Source: an uncultured Amaricoccus sp.
GTDB lineage: Bacteria > Pseudomonadota > Alphaproteobacteria > Rhodobacterales > Rhodobacteraceae
Reading direction: 5' to 3'
DNA: 13,925 bases
Assembly (NCBI RefSeq): GCF_937858865.1
Contig: NZ_CALLYO010000381.1
Span: forward strand, 1-13,925
Below, one piece after another: positions 1 through 7,626 of this stretch; positions within the stretch are counted from its first letter, which is position 1; every line of letters begins with the position of its first letter. A program made the position numbers and the translations under genes. Under the pieces are notes generated by a model, which searched no databases, was not told the origin of the DNA, and saw only the letters and a program-made list of their open reading frames with translations.

Positions 1-306
1 GCGGCGGAGCTTGTCGAAGCGCCGCCGGTCCATGTGCGGATGCGCCCGGTCGAGTGCGCGGTGCGGGTCGGCCGCGAGATCGAGGGTAACGCGCGGCGGC
101 TCGGGCAGCCTGACCCCGGGCCACGCGGGCGGCCCGGGCGGCTCGGGCGCGGCGGCGGCCGGCGGACGCGGGGCGGCCCCGGCCGGCTCGGGCCGGGGTC
201 CGGCCTCGCCCGGGGCGGAGCGCGGATGCAGCGGCGTGGCGGTGGCGGCCACCGTCTCCCAGAGCTTGCGGTCCTCGGGCGTGAGGCCGCGGCGCCGGCG
301 GGGCAT
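1..306 (-). CDS. Smr-domain (Smr/MutS2 family) protein, N-terminal part, cut by window edge
   Basis: The first 102 codons of a leftward gene whose remainder lies beyond base 1. The start ATG at 304-306 begins MPRRRRGLTPEDRKLWETVA and leads into an Ala/Pro-rich linker (residues about 30-70). It then reads VTLDLAADPHRALDRAHPHMDRRRFDKLRR as the window ends. A basic start with the LTPEDRKLW signature, a low-complexity linker and an M-D-R-R-x-F-x-K-L-R-R stretch just ahead of the missing catalytic part is the layout of alphaproteobacterial Smr-domain proteins. Their C-terminal Smr domain is a predicted nucleic-acid nuclease or binding module. The Smr domain itself is not visible, so function is inferred. 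The gene follows timA by 21 nt on the same strand and is probably co-transcribed with it. Confidence 0.75.
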   Translation of the reverse strand, partial: MPRRRRGLTPEDRKLWETVAATATPLHPRSAPGEAGPRPEPAGAAPRPPAAAAPEPPGPPAWPGVRLPEPPRVTLDLAADPHRALDRAHPHMDRRRFDKLRR

Positions 307-327
307 GACGGGAGGCGGCTCCGGCGG

Positions 328-993
328 TCAGCCGCCGGTGCCGGTCAGCTGCCAGTTGGGATTGTCCGAGGCCATGTTGCGGGTGAAGGTCCAGACGTCC
401 TTCTGCTGCTTGAGCTCGCCCGGCGCGCCCTCGACGATCCGCCCCTCGGCATCGCGCACCACCGAGGTGAGCTCGCCCACGAAGCGCATGGTGATGTCGC
501 CCTCGTTGGTGGCCGGGTCGAAGCGGGCATCGACCAGCTTCACCTCGCGCACGCCGGCGAAGCTCGCGTCGACGGTGTAGCCCTTGGCCCTGCGCGCCTC
601 GATGGCGGCGGCGAAGGGGTCGTAGACCTCGGGCGAGAGATGGGTGCGCAGCGTGTCGAGATCGCCGTTCTCGTAGGCCATCACGATCATCTCGTAGGCG
701 GCGCGCGCCCCGTGCTGGAAGTCGGCGACGGTGAAGTTGCGGTCGATCCGCTTCATGTCGGCGAGCGCCTTGCCGGTCGGGCTCTCGGGATCGGCGAAAT
801 CGGCGATGTCGGGATCGACCGTGCCGCCCTCGATCACGTCGAACGGGCGGTCGCGCGGGCGCGGCGGCAGCGGCGCCGGCGTCTCGGCCGGCTTCTCGAA
901 GCCCTCGCGGGTCCCGAGCACGCTGCGCAGACGGAAGATCAGGAACAGCGCAATACCGGCAAGGATTATGATCTGGATCATCTGCGAGCCCAT
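328..993 (-). CDS. timA: Tim44/TimA family membrane-anchored protein
   Basis: A 221-residue protein with one hydrophobic segment at residues about 6-20, followed by RLRSVLGTR, the conserved beginning of alphaproteobacterial Tim44-like proteins. A proline-rich linker (about 35-50) precedes the C-terminal Tim44-like domain (about 85-215, including DFQHGARAAYEMIVMAYENG and TFTRNMASDNPNWQLTGTGG). The mitochondrial relative tethers the import motor to the inner membrane. The bacterial homologue is thought to be an inner-membrane adaptor of poorly defined function, and nothing here fixes its partner. The start at 993 has a GAGGG ribosome binding site 8 nt upstream. A second ATG at 981 lacks one. 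It diverges from fxsA-secB, in keeping with an envelope or export role. Confidence 0.88.
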   Translation of the reverse strand: MGSQMIQIIILAGIALFLIFRLRSVLGTREGFEKPAETPAPLPPRPRDRPFDVIEGGTVDPDIADFADPESPTGKALADMKRIDRNFTVADFQHGARAAYEMIVMAYENGDLDTLRTHLSPEVYDPFAAAIEARRAKGYTVDASFAGVREVKLVDARFDPATNEGDITMRFVGELTSVVRDAEGRIVEGAPGELKQQKDVWTFTRNMASDNPNWQLTGTGG

Positions 994-1047
994 CGGGGCA
1001 GCCCTCTCGATTTTCCGCCCCGGGCGATGGCGGCCCATGGTTGTGGG

Positions 1048-1059
1048 CCTTATGTAAGG
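1048..1059. promoter_or_regulatory. Near-perfect palindrome in the timA/fxsA divergent control region
   Basis: CCTTATGTAAGG is an inverted repeat with 5-bp arms (CCTTA/TAAGG) around a TG centre. It lies in the 115-nt gap between the divergent starts of timA (993) and fxsA (1109). It is one of the few AT-containing patches in this GC-rich gap. It could be an operator or overlap the -10 regions of divergent promoters, but I cannot place convincing -35 elements at the right distance on either side. Confidence 0.35.
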
Positions 1060-1108
1060 GCTCGGGGGCGGGGAGTCCATGAGACGGCCGCCAAAAGCGG
1101 AGGAGCGC

Positions 1109-1615
1109 ATGGCGCTTTGGCTGATTCTGCTGTTCTTCGTGCTGCCGATCATCGAGATCGCGCTCTTCGTCGAGGTCGGCGGCGCGATCGGGCTCCTGCC
1201 GACGCTGGCGATCATCTTCCTGACCGCCCTGCTCGGCGTCGCCATCATGCGCTGGCAGGGCCTGCGGGCGCTCGACCGGCTGCGGGCGAGCATGGAGAGC
1301 GGCGCCGATCCGGGCTCCGATCCGGTCGGGCCGATGGCGCACGGGGCGCTGATCCTGGTGGCGGGCGGGCTGCTGGTCCTGCCCGGGTTCTTCACCGACT
1401 GCGTCGGGCTCCTGCTGCTGCTGCCGCCGGTGCGCAGCTTCCTGATCCGGCGCGGGGCGTCGCGGGTGACGGTGCAGGCGGCGACCTACGTGCGCCGGTC
1501 CGGACCCCGGCCGGGCACGCGCCCGCCGCCCGAGACGATCGAGGCGGACTACGAGGTGGTGGAGGAGGCGCCGCCGCCGCGGAACGGCGGCTCGGGCTGG
1601 ACGCGGCGGCACTGA
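1109..1615 (+). CDS. fxsA: FxsA family inner-membrane protein
   Basis: A 168-residue protein with the FxsA layout. Hydrophobic segments lie at about 2-20 (ALWLILLFFVLPIIEIALF), 23-45 and 80-112 (ILVAGGLLVLPGFFTDCVG), followed by a soluble Pro/Arg/Glu-rich tail. The paired motifs P-I-I-E-I and L-P-G-F-x-T-D are the family signature. E. coli FxsA affects F-plasmid exclusion of phage T7 when overproduced; its normal role is unknown. I chose the ATG at 1109 because GGAGG lies 5 nt upstream. An in-frame ATG at 1079 would add ten unconserved residues. secB follows 69 nt downstream. Confidence 0.92.
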   Translation: MALWLILLFFVLPIIEIALFVEVGGAIGLLPTLAIIFLTALLGVAIMRWQGLRALDRLRASMESGADPGSDPVGPMAHGALILVAGGLLVLPGFFTDCVGLLLLLPPVRSFLIRRGASRVTVQAATYVRRSGPRPGTRPPPETIEADYEVVEEAPPPRNGGSGWTRRH

Positions 1616-1621
1616 GCCGCG

Positions 1622-1650
1622 TTGTGGCGGGCGGGGGCGCGTGCTAGACC
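1622..1650 (+). promoter_or_regulatory. Candidate sigma-70-type promoter for secB
   Basis: TTGTGG at 1622-1627, 17 nt, then TAGACC at 1645-1650. This resembles the housekeeping promoter shape common in alphaproteobacteria (TTG-rich -35, TAGA-like -10). It sits between the fxsA stop and the secB start and would give a leader of roughly 28 nt. secB may also be read through from fxsA. Confidence 0.5.
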
Positions 1651-1684
1651 GCCCCGCGACCAGAAGACGAAGGGACGAAGACCC

Positions 1685-2167
1685 ATGGCCGACGAGACCA
1701 ACGGCGCGTCGAACGGCGAGGCGGCCGCAGCGGCGCAGCCCCGGCTGCAGATCCTGACCCAGTACGTGCGCGATCTCTCCTTCGAGAACATCGCCGTGCA
1801 GAAGGGTGTGGTGTCGGACGCCAAGCCCGAGATCCGGGTGCAGGTGAACATCGACGCGCAGAAGCGCGGGACCGACCACTACGAGGTAGCGCTGAAGGTC
1901 AAGGCGGATTCGAAGGTCGGCGAGGCGCAGGTCTTCATCCTCGAGCTCGACTATGCCGGGCTGTTCCTGATCCAGAACGTGCCGCAGGAGCAGCTGCATC
2001 CGCTGCTGATGATCGAGTGCCCGCGGCTGATCTTCCCCTACCTCCGGCGCATCGTCAGCGACGTCACCCGCGACGGCGGCTACCCGCCGCTCAACCTCGA
2101 CCAGGTCGATTTCCTCGCGCTCTACCGCGCCGAGCTGGCCCGCCGCCAGTCGACCGCCCAGGCCTGA
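1685..2167 (+). CDS. secB: Protein-export chaperone SecB
   Basis: A 160-residue protein matching SecB over its whole length. A short polar N-terminus (about 1-18) is followed by QILTQYVRDLSFENI, the beta-sheet core with QVNIDAQKRGTDHYEV, and LIFPYLRRIVSDVTRDGGYP leading to LNLDQVDFLALYR. SecB is a cytosolic homotetramer that keeps precursor proteins unfolded and delivers them to SecA. The start ATG at 1685 fits the family; the leader has the weak ribosome binding site GAAGGGACGAAG. It lies 69 nt after fxsA on the same strand and ends convergently with the dehydratase gene. No anomaly seen. Confidence 0.97.
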   Translation: MADETNGASNGEAAAAAQPRLQILTQYVRDLSFENIAVQKGVVSDAKPEIRVQVNIDAQKRGTDHYEVALKVKADSKVGEAQVFILELDYAGLFLIQNVPQEQLHPLLMIECPRLIFPYLRRIVSDVTRDGGYPPLNLDQVDFLALYRAELARRQSTAQA

Positions 2168-2178
2168 GGCCCGGCCCT

Positions 2179-2201
2179 CAACCTTTCGTTCACGAAGGTT
2201 G
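2179..2201. terminator. Hairpin just downstream of secB
   Basis: An inverted repeat begins 11 nt after the secB stop. The left arm CAACCTT-T-CG and right arm CGAAGGTTG pair with one bulged T around a TTCA loop. No T-tract follows on the plus strand, so it is either an imperfect terminator or an mRNA 3'-end stabiliser between convergent genes. Confidence 0.4.
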
Positions 2202-2253
2202 CCACCGGGTTGACGCGCGCAGATTCACCCTGACTTAACAATGACTTGTCCGA

Positions 2254-2271
2254 GTGGGCACGTGCGCCCAC
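2254..2271. terminator. Hairpin just downstream of the dehydratase gene
   Basis: GTGGGC and GCCCAC form a 6-bp GC-rich stem with a 6-nt loop, 15 nt beyond the minus-strand stop at 2287. No T-run follows in the leftward direction, so termination is uncertain. With the 2179-2201 hairpin it makes a two-hairpin convergent 3' region of 119 nt. Confidence 0.35.
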
Positions 2272-2286
2272 CCCGCGCCTCCCGGC

Positions 2287-4089
2287 TCAATGGTTGTCGC
2301 GCGGGATCCCCTTGGTCTGGGCGATGCGCTGGTACTTGACCGCCGGCTCGAGGACGGCGCCGGTCTCGAGCTCGCCGACGATGGCGCGCTGGATCTCCTG
2401 CCACGGCGTCTGGTCGGCCGGCCCCTGGTAGCCGCCGGCGGCCAGCAGCCGCTCGCGCCGCCGGCCGAGCTCGTCCGCGTCGACCAGGAGGTCGAGCCGC
2501 CCGGCGTTGAGGTCGAGCCGCACCCGGTCGCCGGTCTCGACCAGCGCCAGGCCGCCGTCCGAGGCCGCCTCCGGGCTCGCGTTCAGGATCGAGGGCGAGC
2601 CCGAGGTGCCCGACTGCCGCCCGTCGCCGACGCAGACGAGGCTCGAGACACCCCGCTTCAGCAGGTAGTCGGGCGCGCGCATGTTCACCACCTCGGCGGC
2701 CCCCGGATAGCCCTTCGGGCCGGCGCCGCGCATGAAGAGGATGGTGTTCTCGTCGATCCCGAGGCCCGGGTCGTCGATGCGGTGATGGTAGTCCTCCGGC
2801 CCGTCGAAGACCACGGCCGGCCCCTCGAAGACGTTCGGATGCTCGCGGCTCGAGAGGTAGCGGTCGCGGAACTCCTGGCTGACGACGCTCATCTTCATCA
2901 CCGCCGAGTGGAAGATGTTGCCCGAGAGCACCCGGAACCCGGCCCGCTCCTTCAGCGGCCGCGAGAAGGGCCGGATCACCTTCTCGTCCATGCTGACCAC
3001 GCCGCGGTAGCATTCGCCGACCGTCCTGCCGCTCACCGTCATCACGCTCTCGTCGATCAGCCCCTGCTCGATCAGCTGCCCGAAGACCGCCGGCACCCCG
3101 CCGGCGTGATAATAGTCCTCGCCGAGATACTCGCCGGCCGGCTGCAGGTTGACGAGCAGCGGGATCTCCTCGCCGTAGGTCTGCCAGTCCTCGATCGCGA
3201 GCTCGACCCCGAGGTGGCGGGCGATGGCGTTGAGGTGGATCGGCGCGTTGGTCGAGCCGCCGATCGCCGAATTGACCCGGATCGCGTTGATGAAGGCGCC
3301 GCGCGTCATGATGTCGGAGGGCTTGAGGTCCTCCTTCACGATCTCGACCGCGCGCATGCCCGTCCGCCAGGCCATTTCCGCCCGGTCGCGGTAGGGGGCG
3401 GGGATGGCGGCGGAGCCGGGGAGCTGCATGCCGAGCGCCTCGGCGAGCGAGTTCATCGTCGTCGCCGTGCCCATGGTGTTGCAGTAGCCGACCGAGGGCG
3501 CCGAGGAGGCGACCACGTCGACGAAGCCCTGGTAGTCGATCTCGCCTTTGGCGAGCAGCTCGCGCGCCTTCCAGACGATCGTCCCCGACCCCGTCCGCTC
3601 GCCGCGGAACCAGCCGTTCAGCATTGGCCCGACCGAGAGGGCGATCGCCGGGATGTTCACCGTCGCCGCCGCCATCAGCAGTGCTGGCGTCGTCTTGTCG
3701 CAGCCGATCGTCAGCACCACCCCGTCGATCGGGTAGCCGTAGAGCAGCTCGACCAGCCCGAGATAGGTCAGGTTGCGGTCGAGCCCCGCGGTCGGGCGCT
3801 TGCCGGTCTCCTGGATCGGGTGCACCGGGAACTCGACGGCGATGCCGCCGGCGTCGCGGATCCCCTCGCGCACCCGCTTGGCGAGCTCGAGGTGGTGGCG
3901 GTTGCAGGGCGAGAGGTCGGAGCCGGTCTGGGCGATGCCGATGATCGGCTTGCCCGACTGCAGCTCCTCGCGGCTGAGGCCGTAGTTGAGATAGCGCTCG
4001 AGATAGAGCGCGGTCATGTCCGGGTTGCCGGGATTGTCGAACCAGGCGCGCGAGCGCAGCGTCGCCGTCTTGGTGGGCTGGTCGGTCAA
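2287..4089 (-). CDS. IlvD/Edd family sugar-acid dehydratase (D-xylonate/L-arabinonate dehydratase type)
   Basis: A 600-residue member of the IlvD/Edd dehydratase family. Three family cysteines for an iron-sulfur cluster are at C62 (LSPCNRHH), C130 ([10 protein letters not shown]) and C203 (GYCNTMGTA). The catalytic serine is in [13 protein letters not shown] (about S493). The DWF/WFDNP start, GSDLSPCN and a C-terminal KYQ...PRDNH tail resemble pentonate dehydratases such as Caulobacter XylD more than biosynthetic IlvD. The family removes water from an aldonic acid to give a 2-keto-3-deoxy acid. I choose a TTG start at 4087-4089 because GAGGGAGG lies 8 nt upstream; the ATG at 4146 would place the ribosome binding site inside the gene. 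No sugar transporter or aldolase gene is in the window, so the exact substrate is open. Confidence 0.88.
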   Translation of the reverse strand: MTDQPTKTATLRSRAWFDNPGNPDMTALYLERYLNYGLSREELQSGKPIIGIAQTGSDLSPCNRHHLELAKRVREGIRDAGGIAVEFPVHPIQETGKRPTAGLDRNLTYLGLVELLYGYPIDGVVLTIGCDKTTPALLMAAATVNIPAIALSVGPMLNGWFRGERTGSGTIVWKARELLAKGEIDYQGFVDVVASSAPSVGYCNTMGTATTMNSLAEALGMQLPGSAAIPAPYRDRAEMAWRTGMRAVEIVKEDLKPSDIMTRGAFINAIRVNSAIGGSTNAPIHLNAIARHLGVELAIEDWQTYGEEIPLLVNLQPAGEYLGEDYYHAGGVPAVFGQLIEQGLIDESVMTVSGRTVGECYRGVVSMDEKVIRPFSRPLKERAGFRVLSGNIFHSAVMKMSVVSQEFRDRYLSSREHPNVFEGPAVVFDGPEDYHHRIDDPGLGIDENTILFMRGAGPKGYPGAAEVVNMRAPDYLLKRGVSSLVCVGDGRQSGTSGSPSILNASPEAASDGGLALVETGDRVRLDLNAGRLDLLVDADELGRRRERLLAAGGYQGPADQTPWQEIQRAIVGELETGAVLEPAVKYQRIAQTKGIPRDNH

Positions 4090-4097
4090 GTTTTTTT

Positions 4098-4105
4098 CCT
4101 CCCTC
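4098..4105 (-). promoter_or_regulatory. Strong ribosome binding site that fixes the TTG start of the dehydratase
   Basis: On the minus strand GAGGGAGG is followed by AAAAAAAC and then TTG. It is the best Shine-Dalgarno sequence in the window, set in an A-rich spacer that would stay unstructured. It outweighs the in-frame ATG further upstream. Confidence 0.75.
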
Positions 4106-4152
4106 AGGCTGGCCCAAGGTATGGAACCGGCGCGGCCGGGTGGCAAGGCGGC

Positions 4153-5442
4153 TCAGTTGGTCGCGGGCGGCGCGGCGTAGAGCGGCAGCGCCGCCACCCG
4201 CCGCTCGATCTCGGCCACGACGGCGGCATACTCAGGACTGCCGATCCCGCCGTAGCGGGCGGTGAAGGCCGCGGCGTCGAGGCCCTCGGCGAGGCCGTCG
4301 AGCGAGGGGATCACGTCCGCCTCGCTCTCGATCGCCGCCAGCATGTCCGGCCAGGCCGAAACCGGCGCCGCGAGGAAGGCGGCGGCGAAGCGGATCCCGG
4401 CGGCATCCGCCGCCATGTCCTCGAAGCTGAAGCCCTCCCGCTCGGCCGAGTCGAGCAGCTCTTTCAGCTCGCCGACCCCGAAGGCGAAGCGTCCCGAGGT
4501 GGTGGCGGCATAGAGCCCGGCCGAGATCACGAAATGCCGTTTCAGGTCGTCGCGCCCGGCCAGCGTCGTCCCGCCGCAGCCGACCGCGTCGAGCGCCTGC
4601 CAGCCCGGCTGGATGCCGATCACCTCGCCGAAGGCCGGCGTGCCGCAGGCCAGCGCGAGCGCGTAGAGCGCGCCCCGCATCTCCTCCGGGCCCGCGCCCT
4701 CGGCACCGGCGGCGATCCGCACGGCGGCCTCGAGATGGGGCAGCACCGAGCCGTCCCGGGGCAGCTCTCCCCGCCGCGCGGCCTTGCGCAGCTGGCGGAT
4801 CTCCTCGTCGACGGCGAGGCGCACCCGGTCGCCGGTCCCGTCGATCGCACGCGCCTTCAGCCGGTCGAAGAATGCCGCCCGGGCGGCCGGATCGCCGGCC
4901 AGCGTCAGCGAGACCCGTGGTGGAGCCACCTCGATCCGCCCGACGCCGGCGAGGAGCGTGCTGCCGAGACCGTCGCCGAGCGCATGGTCGAGGCCGAGGC
5001 GCGCCGCCCAGAGGACCAGCGCCGGCGGCACCGGGAGCCGCCCGACCCGCGCCGAGGCGATCGCGATGCCGCCTTCGGAGGGGGCGAGTTCGCCCGCGAG
5101 GTTGAGCCAGTAGCCTTCGGGCATGAGCGGGGCGCCGACGGAGACCGCCAGCCGGACGCCGCCAGCCTCGACCCGCGCCTCGCCCGCGACGCCGGGGGCC
5201 ACGCGCTGCGCCGCCGCGAGGACGCCGTTGATCTCCTCCTCGTCGGCCGAGAAGCCGGCCACGGCGCCGGCGGCGTTCACCATCAGCCGCAGCCGGTCGA
5301 TCACGTCGCGGGTCTGCGCCGCCGACCGGGCGTCGGGCGGGCCGGCGTCGCGGACGAGGGGCCGGCGTTCGACGGCGAGCAAGAGAACGACGAGCGGCGC
5401 CAGGATCGCCGCCAGCAGCAGGCCGCGGAGGGCGCGCCGCAT
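4153..5442 (-). CDS. Uncharacterised membrane-anchored protein with a YfiM-like C-terminal motif
   Basis: I do not recognise a named family for the full length. From the ATG at 5442 the product has 429 residues: MRRALR, one hydrophobic span (about 7-23), then a long Ala/Gly-rich region presumably outside the cytoplasm. Residues about 50-190 look beta-rich (PEGYWLNLAGELAPSEGG). The C-terminal third holds a spaced polar pattern: H303-F-x-x-S-A, K327-E-L-x-D331, G-F-S-F-x-D342, A-A-D346-x-A-G. By memory this resembles E. coli YfiM-type lipoproteins; the match is by motif only and should be taken as tentative. In-frame GTG at 5508 and ATG at 5502 are possible longer starts; none has a clear ribosome binding site. 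The dehydratase gene follows by 63 nt. Confidence 0.72.
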   Translation of the reverse strand: MRRALRGLLLAAILAPLVVLLLAVERRPLVRDAGPPDARSAAQTRDVIDRLRLMVNAAGAVAGFSADEEEINGVLAAAQRVAPGVAGEARVEAGGVRLAVSVGAPLMPEGYWLNLAGELAPSEGGIAIASARVGRLPVPPALVLWAARLGLDHALGDGLGSTLLAGVGRIEVAPPRVSLTLAGDPAARAAFFDRLKARAIDGTGDRVRLAVDEEIRQLRKAARRGELPRDGSVLPHLEAAVRIAAGAEGAGPEEMRGALYALALACGTPAFGEVIGIQPGWQALDAVGCGGTTLAGRDDLKRHFVISAGLYAATTSGRFAFGVGELKELLDSAEREGFSFEDMAADAAGIRFAAAFLAAPVSAWPDMLAAIESEADVIPSLDGLAEGLDAAAFTARYGGIGSPEYAAVVAEIERRVAALPLYAAPPATN

Positions 5443-5632
5443 CACCGGGACGCCGGCAAAGAGACCCCGCGACACGCCTGCCGTGCCGGTCGCGGCGGCC
5501 ATCGGCACGAGTGTCTTGCGTGCCAGACAGAGGGCAAGCGGCTGAAATTAATCATATAAATCTGAAACTTCATCGAATCTTCACCAAGACTAATGCGCCA
5601 TCGTCGGTTGACGGCGCCTGCGCAGGGGTTTC
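5443..5632. other. Gene-free stretch between pncB and the membrane-protein gene
   Basis: 190 nt with no credible gene. Bases about 5543-5595 are strikingly AT-rich for this genome and lie upstream of the leftward membrane-protein gene, so they probably carry its promoter. TATATG/TATGAT-like hexamers are present on the minus strand, but no TTG-type -35 stands at 16-18 nt. The right end holds a hairpin beyond the pncB stop. Confidence 0.5.
5595..5617 (-). terminator. Possible terminator hairpin after pncB
   Basis: GCGCC and GGCGC arms enclose an inner GTC/GAC pairing with a GGTT loop and a 3-nt bulge, 15 nt beyond the pncB stop in the direction of transcription. The following minus-strand sequence ATTAGTCTTGG is only weakly T-rich, so rho-independent termination is plausible but not strong. 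Confidence 0.4.
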
Positions 5633-6925
5633 TCAGACGAGGACCGGTTCGGCCACCTGCTCGCCCACCTCGAAGACGCGCTTGTAGCGCTCGATCTCAG
5701 CCGCCGGGCCGATCGCCTTGGCGGGGTTGTCGGAGAGCTTCACCGTCGGGCGGCCGTTGGCCGAGACCGCCTTGCAGACCAGGCTGAACGGGGCGAGCGC
5801 GTCGCCGGACGCCAGCCCGCGGAAGTCGTTGGTGAGCAGCGTCCCCCAGCCGAAGGCCGGCCGCACGCGACCGTGGAAGCGGTGGTAGAGCGATTCGATC
5901 CGCTCGACGTCGAGCCCGTCGGAGAAGATGACGAGCTTCTGCCGCGGGTCCTGACCGCGGCTCTCCCACCAGGCGATCGCCGTCTCGGCCCCCTCCTCCG
6001 GCACGCCCGAGTCGATGCGGATGCCGGTCCAGGAGGCAAGCCACTCCGGCGCGCGCTCGAGGAAGCCCTTGGTGCCGTAGGTGTCGGGCAGGATGATGCG
6101 CAGGTTGCCGTCGTAGTCCTTGTGCCAGTTCTCGAGCACCCGGTAGGGGGCGAGCGCCAGCGCGGCGTCGTCCTCGGCCAGCGCGGCGTAGATCATCGGC
6201 AGCTCGTGCGCGTTGGTGCCGATCGCCTCGATGTCGCGGCGCATGGCGATCAGGCAGTTCGAGGAGCCGGAGAACTTGTCGCCGAGACCCTCGATCATCG
6301 CCTCGACGCACCAGTCCTGCCAGAGGAAGGAGTGGCGGCGGCGGGTGCCGAAGTCGGAGATGAGCAGGTCGGGCAGCTTCCTCAGCCGCTCGATCTTCTC
6401 CCAGAGCAGCGCGGTCGCCCGCGCGTAGAGGACGCGCAGCTCGAACTTGCCCATGGTGGCGAGGACGGCGCGCGAGCGCAGCTCCATCAGGACGGCGAGG
6501 GCGGGGATCTCCCACATCATCGCCTCGGGCCAGGAGCCCTCGAAGGTCAGCTCGTACTGGTCCCCTACCCGCTCCAGCCGGTATTCCGGCATCCGGAAGG
6601 CGTCGAGCCAGGCCATGAAGTCCGGGCCGAACATCCAGCGCCGGCCGTAGAAGGTGTTGCCGCGCAGCCAGGTCGATTCGGCGCGGCGGAGCCTGAGGCC
6701 GCGGATATGGTCGAGCTGCTGGCGCAGTTCCCCCTCGTCGACCAGGCGGGCGAGCGGCACCTTGCTCGAGCGGTTGATGAGGCTGAACTTCACCCTGACG
6801 TCGGCATGGCGGCGGTAGACCGTCTGCAGCATCAAGAGCTTGTAGAAGTCGGTGTCGAGCAGCGAGCGGACGATGGGGTCGATCCGCCAGGTGTGGTCGT
6901 AGACGCGGGTTGCGATGTCGGTCAT
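5633..6925 (-). CDS. pncB: Nicotinate phosphoribosyltransferase
   Basis: A 430-residue protein. It joins nicotinate and phosphoribosyl pyrophosphate, with ATP hydrolysis, to give nicotinate mononucleotide in the Preiss-Handler NAD pathway. Family features are [14 protein letters not shown] near the N-terminus (21-34), [10 protein letters not shown] (191-200), and GTNAHELPM with the histidine that is phosphorylated in the family (H240). IFSDGLDV and [10 protein letters not shown] at the phosphoribosyl site follow. The length is normal for the PncB type. The start ATG overlaps the pncA stop as ATGA, with GGACGAG just upstream, so the two are translationally coupled and catalyse successive steps. 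No frameshift or missing key residue seen. Confidence 0.96.
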   Translation of the reverse strand: MTDIATRVYDHTWRIDPIVRSLLDTDFYKLLMLQTVYRRHADVRVKFSLINRSSKVPLARLVDEGELRQQLDHIRGLRLRRAESTWLRGNTFYGRRWMFGPDFMAWLDAFRMPEYRLERVGDQYELTFEGSWPEAMMWEIPALAVLMELRSRAVLATMGKFELRVLYARATALLWEKIERLRKLPDLLISDFGTRRRHSFLWQDWCVEAMIEGLGDKFSGSSNCLIAMRRDIEAIGTNAHELPMIYAALAEDDAALALAPYRVLENWHKDYDGNLRIILPDTYGTKGFLERAPEWLASWTGIRIDSGVPEEGAETAIAWWESRGQDPRQKLVIFSDGLDVERIESLYHRFHGRVRPAFGWGTLLTNDFRGLASGDALAPFSLVCKAVSANGRPTVKLSDNPAKAIGPAAEIERYKRVFEVGEQVAEPVLV

Positions 6926-7548
6926 GCGAGCTCGTCCGTCCGGGTGATGCGGACCCCGCCCGAGCGCATCTGCCGCATGGCCGCCTCGAGCGAGCCCTCG
7001 AGGTCGATGGCGCGGCAGGCGTCCTCGAGCAGCACCACTTCGAAGCCGTGCGCCAGCGCGTCGATCGCCGACCAGGAGACGCAGAAGTCGGTGGCGAGCC
7101 CGGCGAGCCAGACCCGCCGCACCCCGCGGTCGTTCAGGTAGCCGGCGAGGCCGGTCGGGGTCTTGTGGTCGTTCTCGTAGAAGGCGGAGTAGCTGTCGAT
7201 CTCCGGGCGGAAGCCCTTGCGCAGCACGAGGTCGGCCGTCCGGGTCTCGAGGTCAGGGTGGAAGTCGGCGCCGGGCGTGCCCTGGACGCAGTGCACCGGC
7301 CAGAGCACCTGCGCCCCGTACGGCATCGCGATGGAGCTGAAGGGCGCCGCACCGGGGTGGTTGGCAGCGAAGGACATATGCTCCGCCGGATGCCAGTCCT
7401 GGGTGAGCACGGTGACGGCGAAGCGCGGCGCGATGCGATTGACGAGCGGGACGACGAGGTCGCCTTCGGCGACCGCCAGCGCACCGCCCGGGCAGAAGTC
7501 GTTCTGCAGGTCAATGACGATCAGCCCGTCGGCGGAGGTCAGGGGCAA
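6922..7548 (-). CDS. pncA: Nicotinamidase
   Basis: A 208-residue isochorismatase-fold hydrolase converting nicotinamide to nicotinate and ammonia. The catalytic triad is D13 ([12 protein letters not shown]), K111 (VLRKGF) and C156 (ATDFCV). Metal ligands are D51, H53 and H57 ([11 protein letters not shown]). [12 protein letters not shown] and [10 protein letters not shown] are further PncA hallmarks. No ATG exists upstream of the first motif. TTG at 7546-7548 with GGAG 7 nt upstream is the only sensible start. The stop overlaps the pncB start by 4 nt. Activity on pyrazinamide is common in this family but not deducible here. Confidence 0.95.
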   Translation of the reverse strand: MPLTSADGLIVIDLQNDFCPGGALAVAEGDLVVPLVNRIAPRFAVTVLTQDWHPAEHMSFAANHPGAAPFSSIAMPYGAQVLWPVHCVQGTPGADFHPDLETRTADLVLRKGFRPEIDSYSAFYENDHKTPTGLAGYLNDRGVRRVWLAGLATDFCVSWSAIDALAHGFEVVLLEDACRAIDLEGSLEAAMRQMRSGGVRITRTDELA

Positions 7549-7555
7549 GGGCGCG

Positions 7556-7559
7556 CTCC
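7556..7559 (-). promoter_or_regulatory. Ribosome binding site supporting the TTG start of pncA
   Basis: GGAG on the minus strand, 7 nt before TTG. With no in-frame ATG before the D13 active-site motif, this decides the start. Confidence 0.55.
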
Positions 7560-7592
7560 GGGTTGTCGGCCGGAAAATGGCTCGGCCGCCGG

Positions 7593-7621
7593 AGATTGGC
7601 AGCGCGCCCCCGTTTTTACAA
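7593..7621 (-). promoter_or_regulatory. Weak candidate promoter for pncAB
   Basis: In the 78-nt gap between phasin and pncA the minus strand reads TTGTAA (7616-7621), 17 nt, CAATCT (7593-7598). The -35 is fair (4 of 6) and the -10 poor (2 of 6). The pair may equally be transcribed from the phasin promoter; no clear phasin terminator is visible. Confidence 0.25.
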
Positions 7622-7626
7622 CCGCC

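Noticed and set aside
4090..4146. ATG start at 4146 for the dehydratase
   Set aside because: The extra 19 codons encode the strong ribosome binding site itself and lack family similarity; the TTG at 4087-4089 is correctly spaced.
2254..5559. A plus-strand open frame of 1101 codons spanning opposite both the dehydratase and the membrane-protein gene
   Set aside because: It is antisense to two well-supported genes and rich in Arg, Gly, Ala, Asp and His. It runs through an intergenic gap without a domain. This is the usual mirror of GC-biased codons on the other strand.
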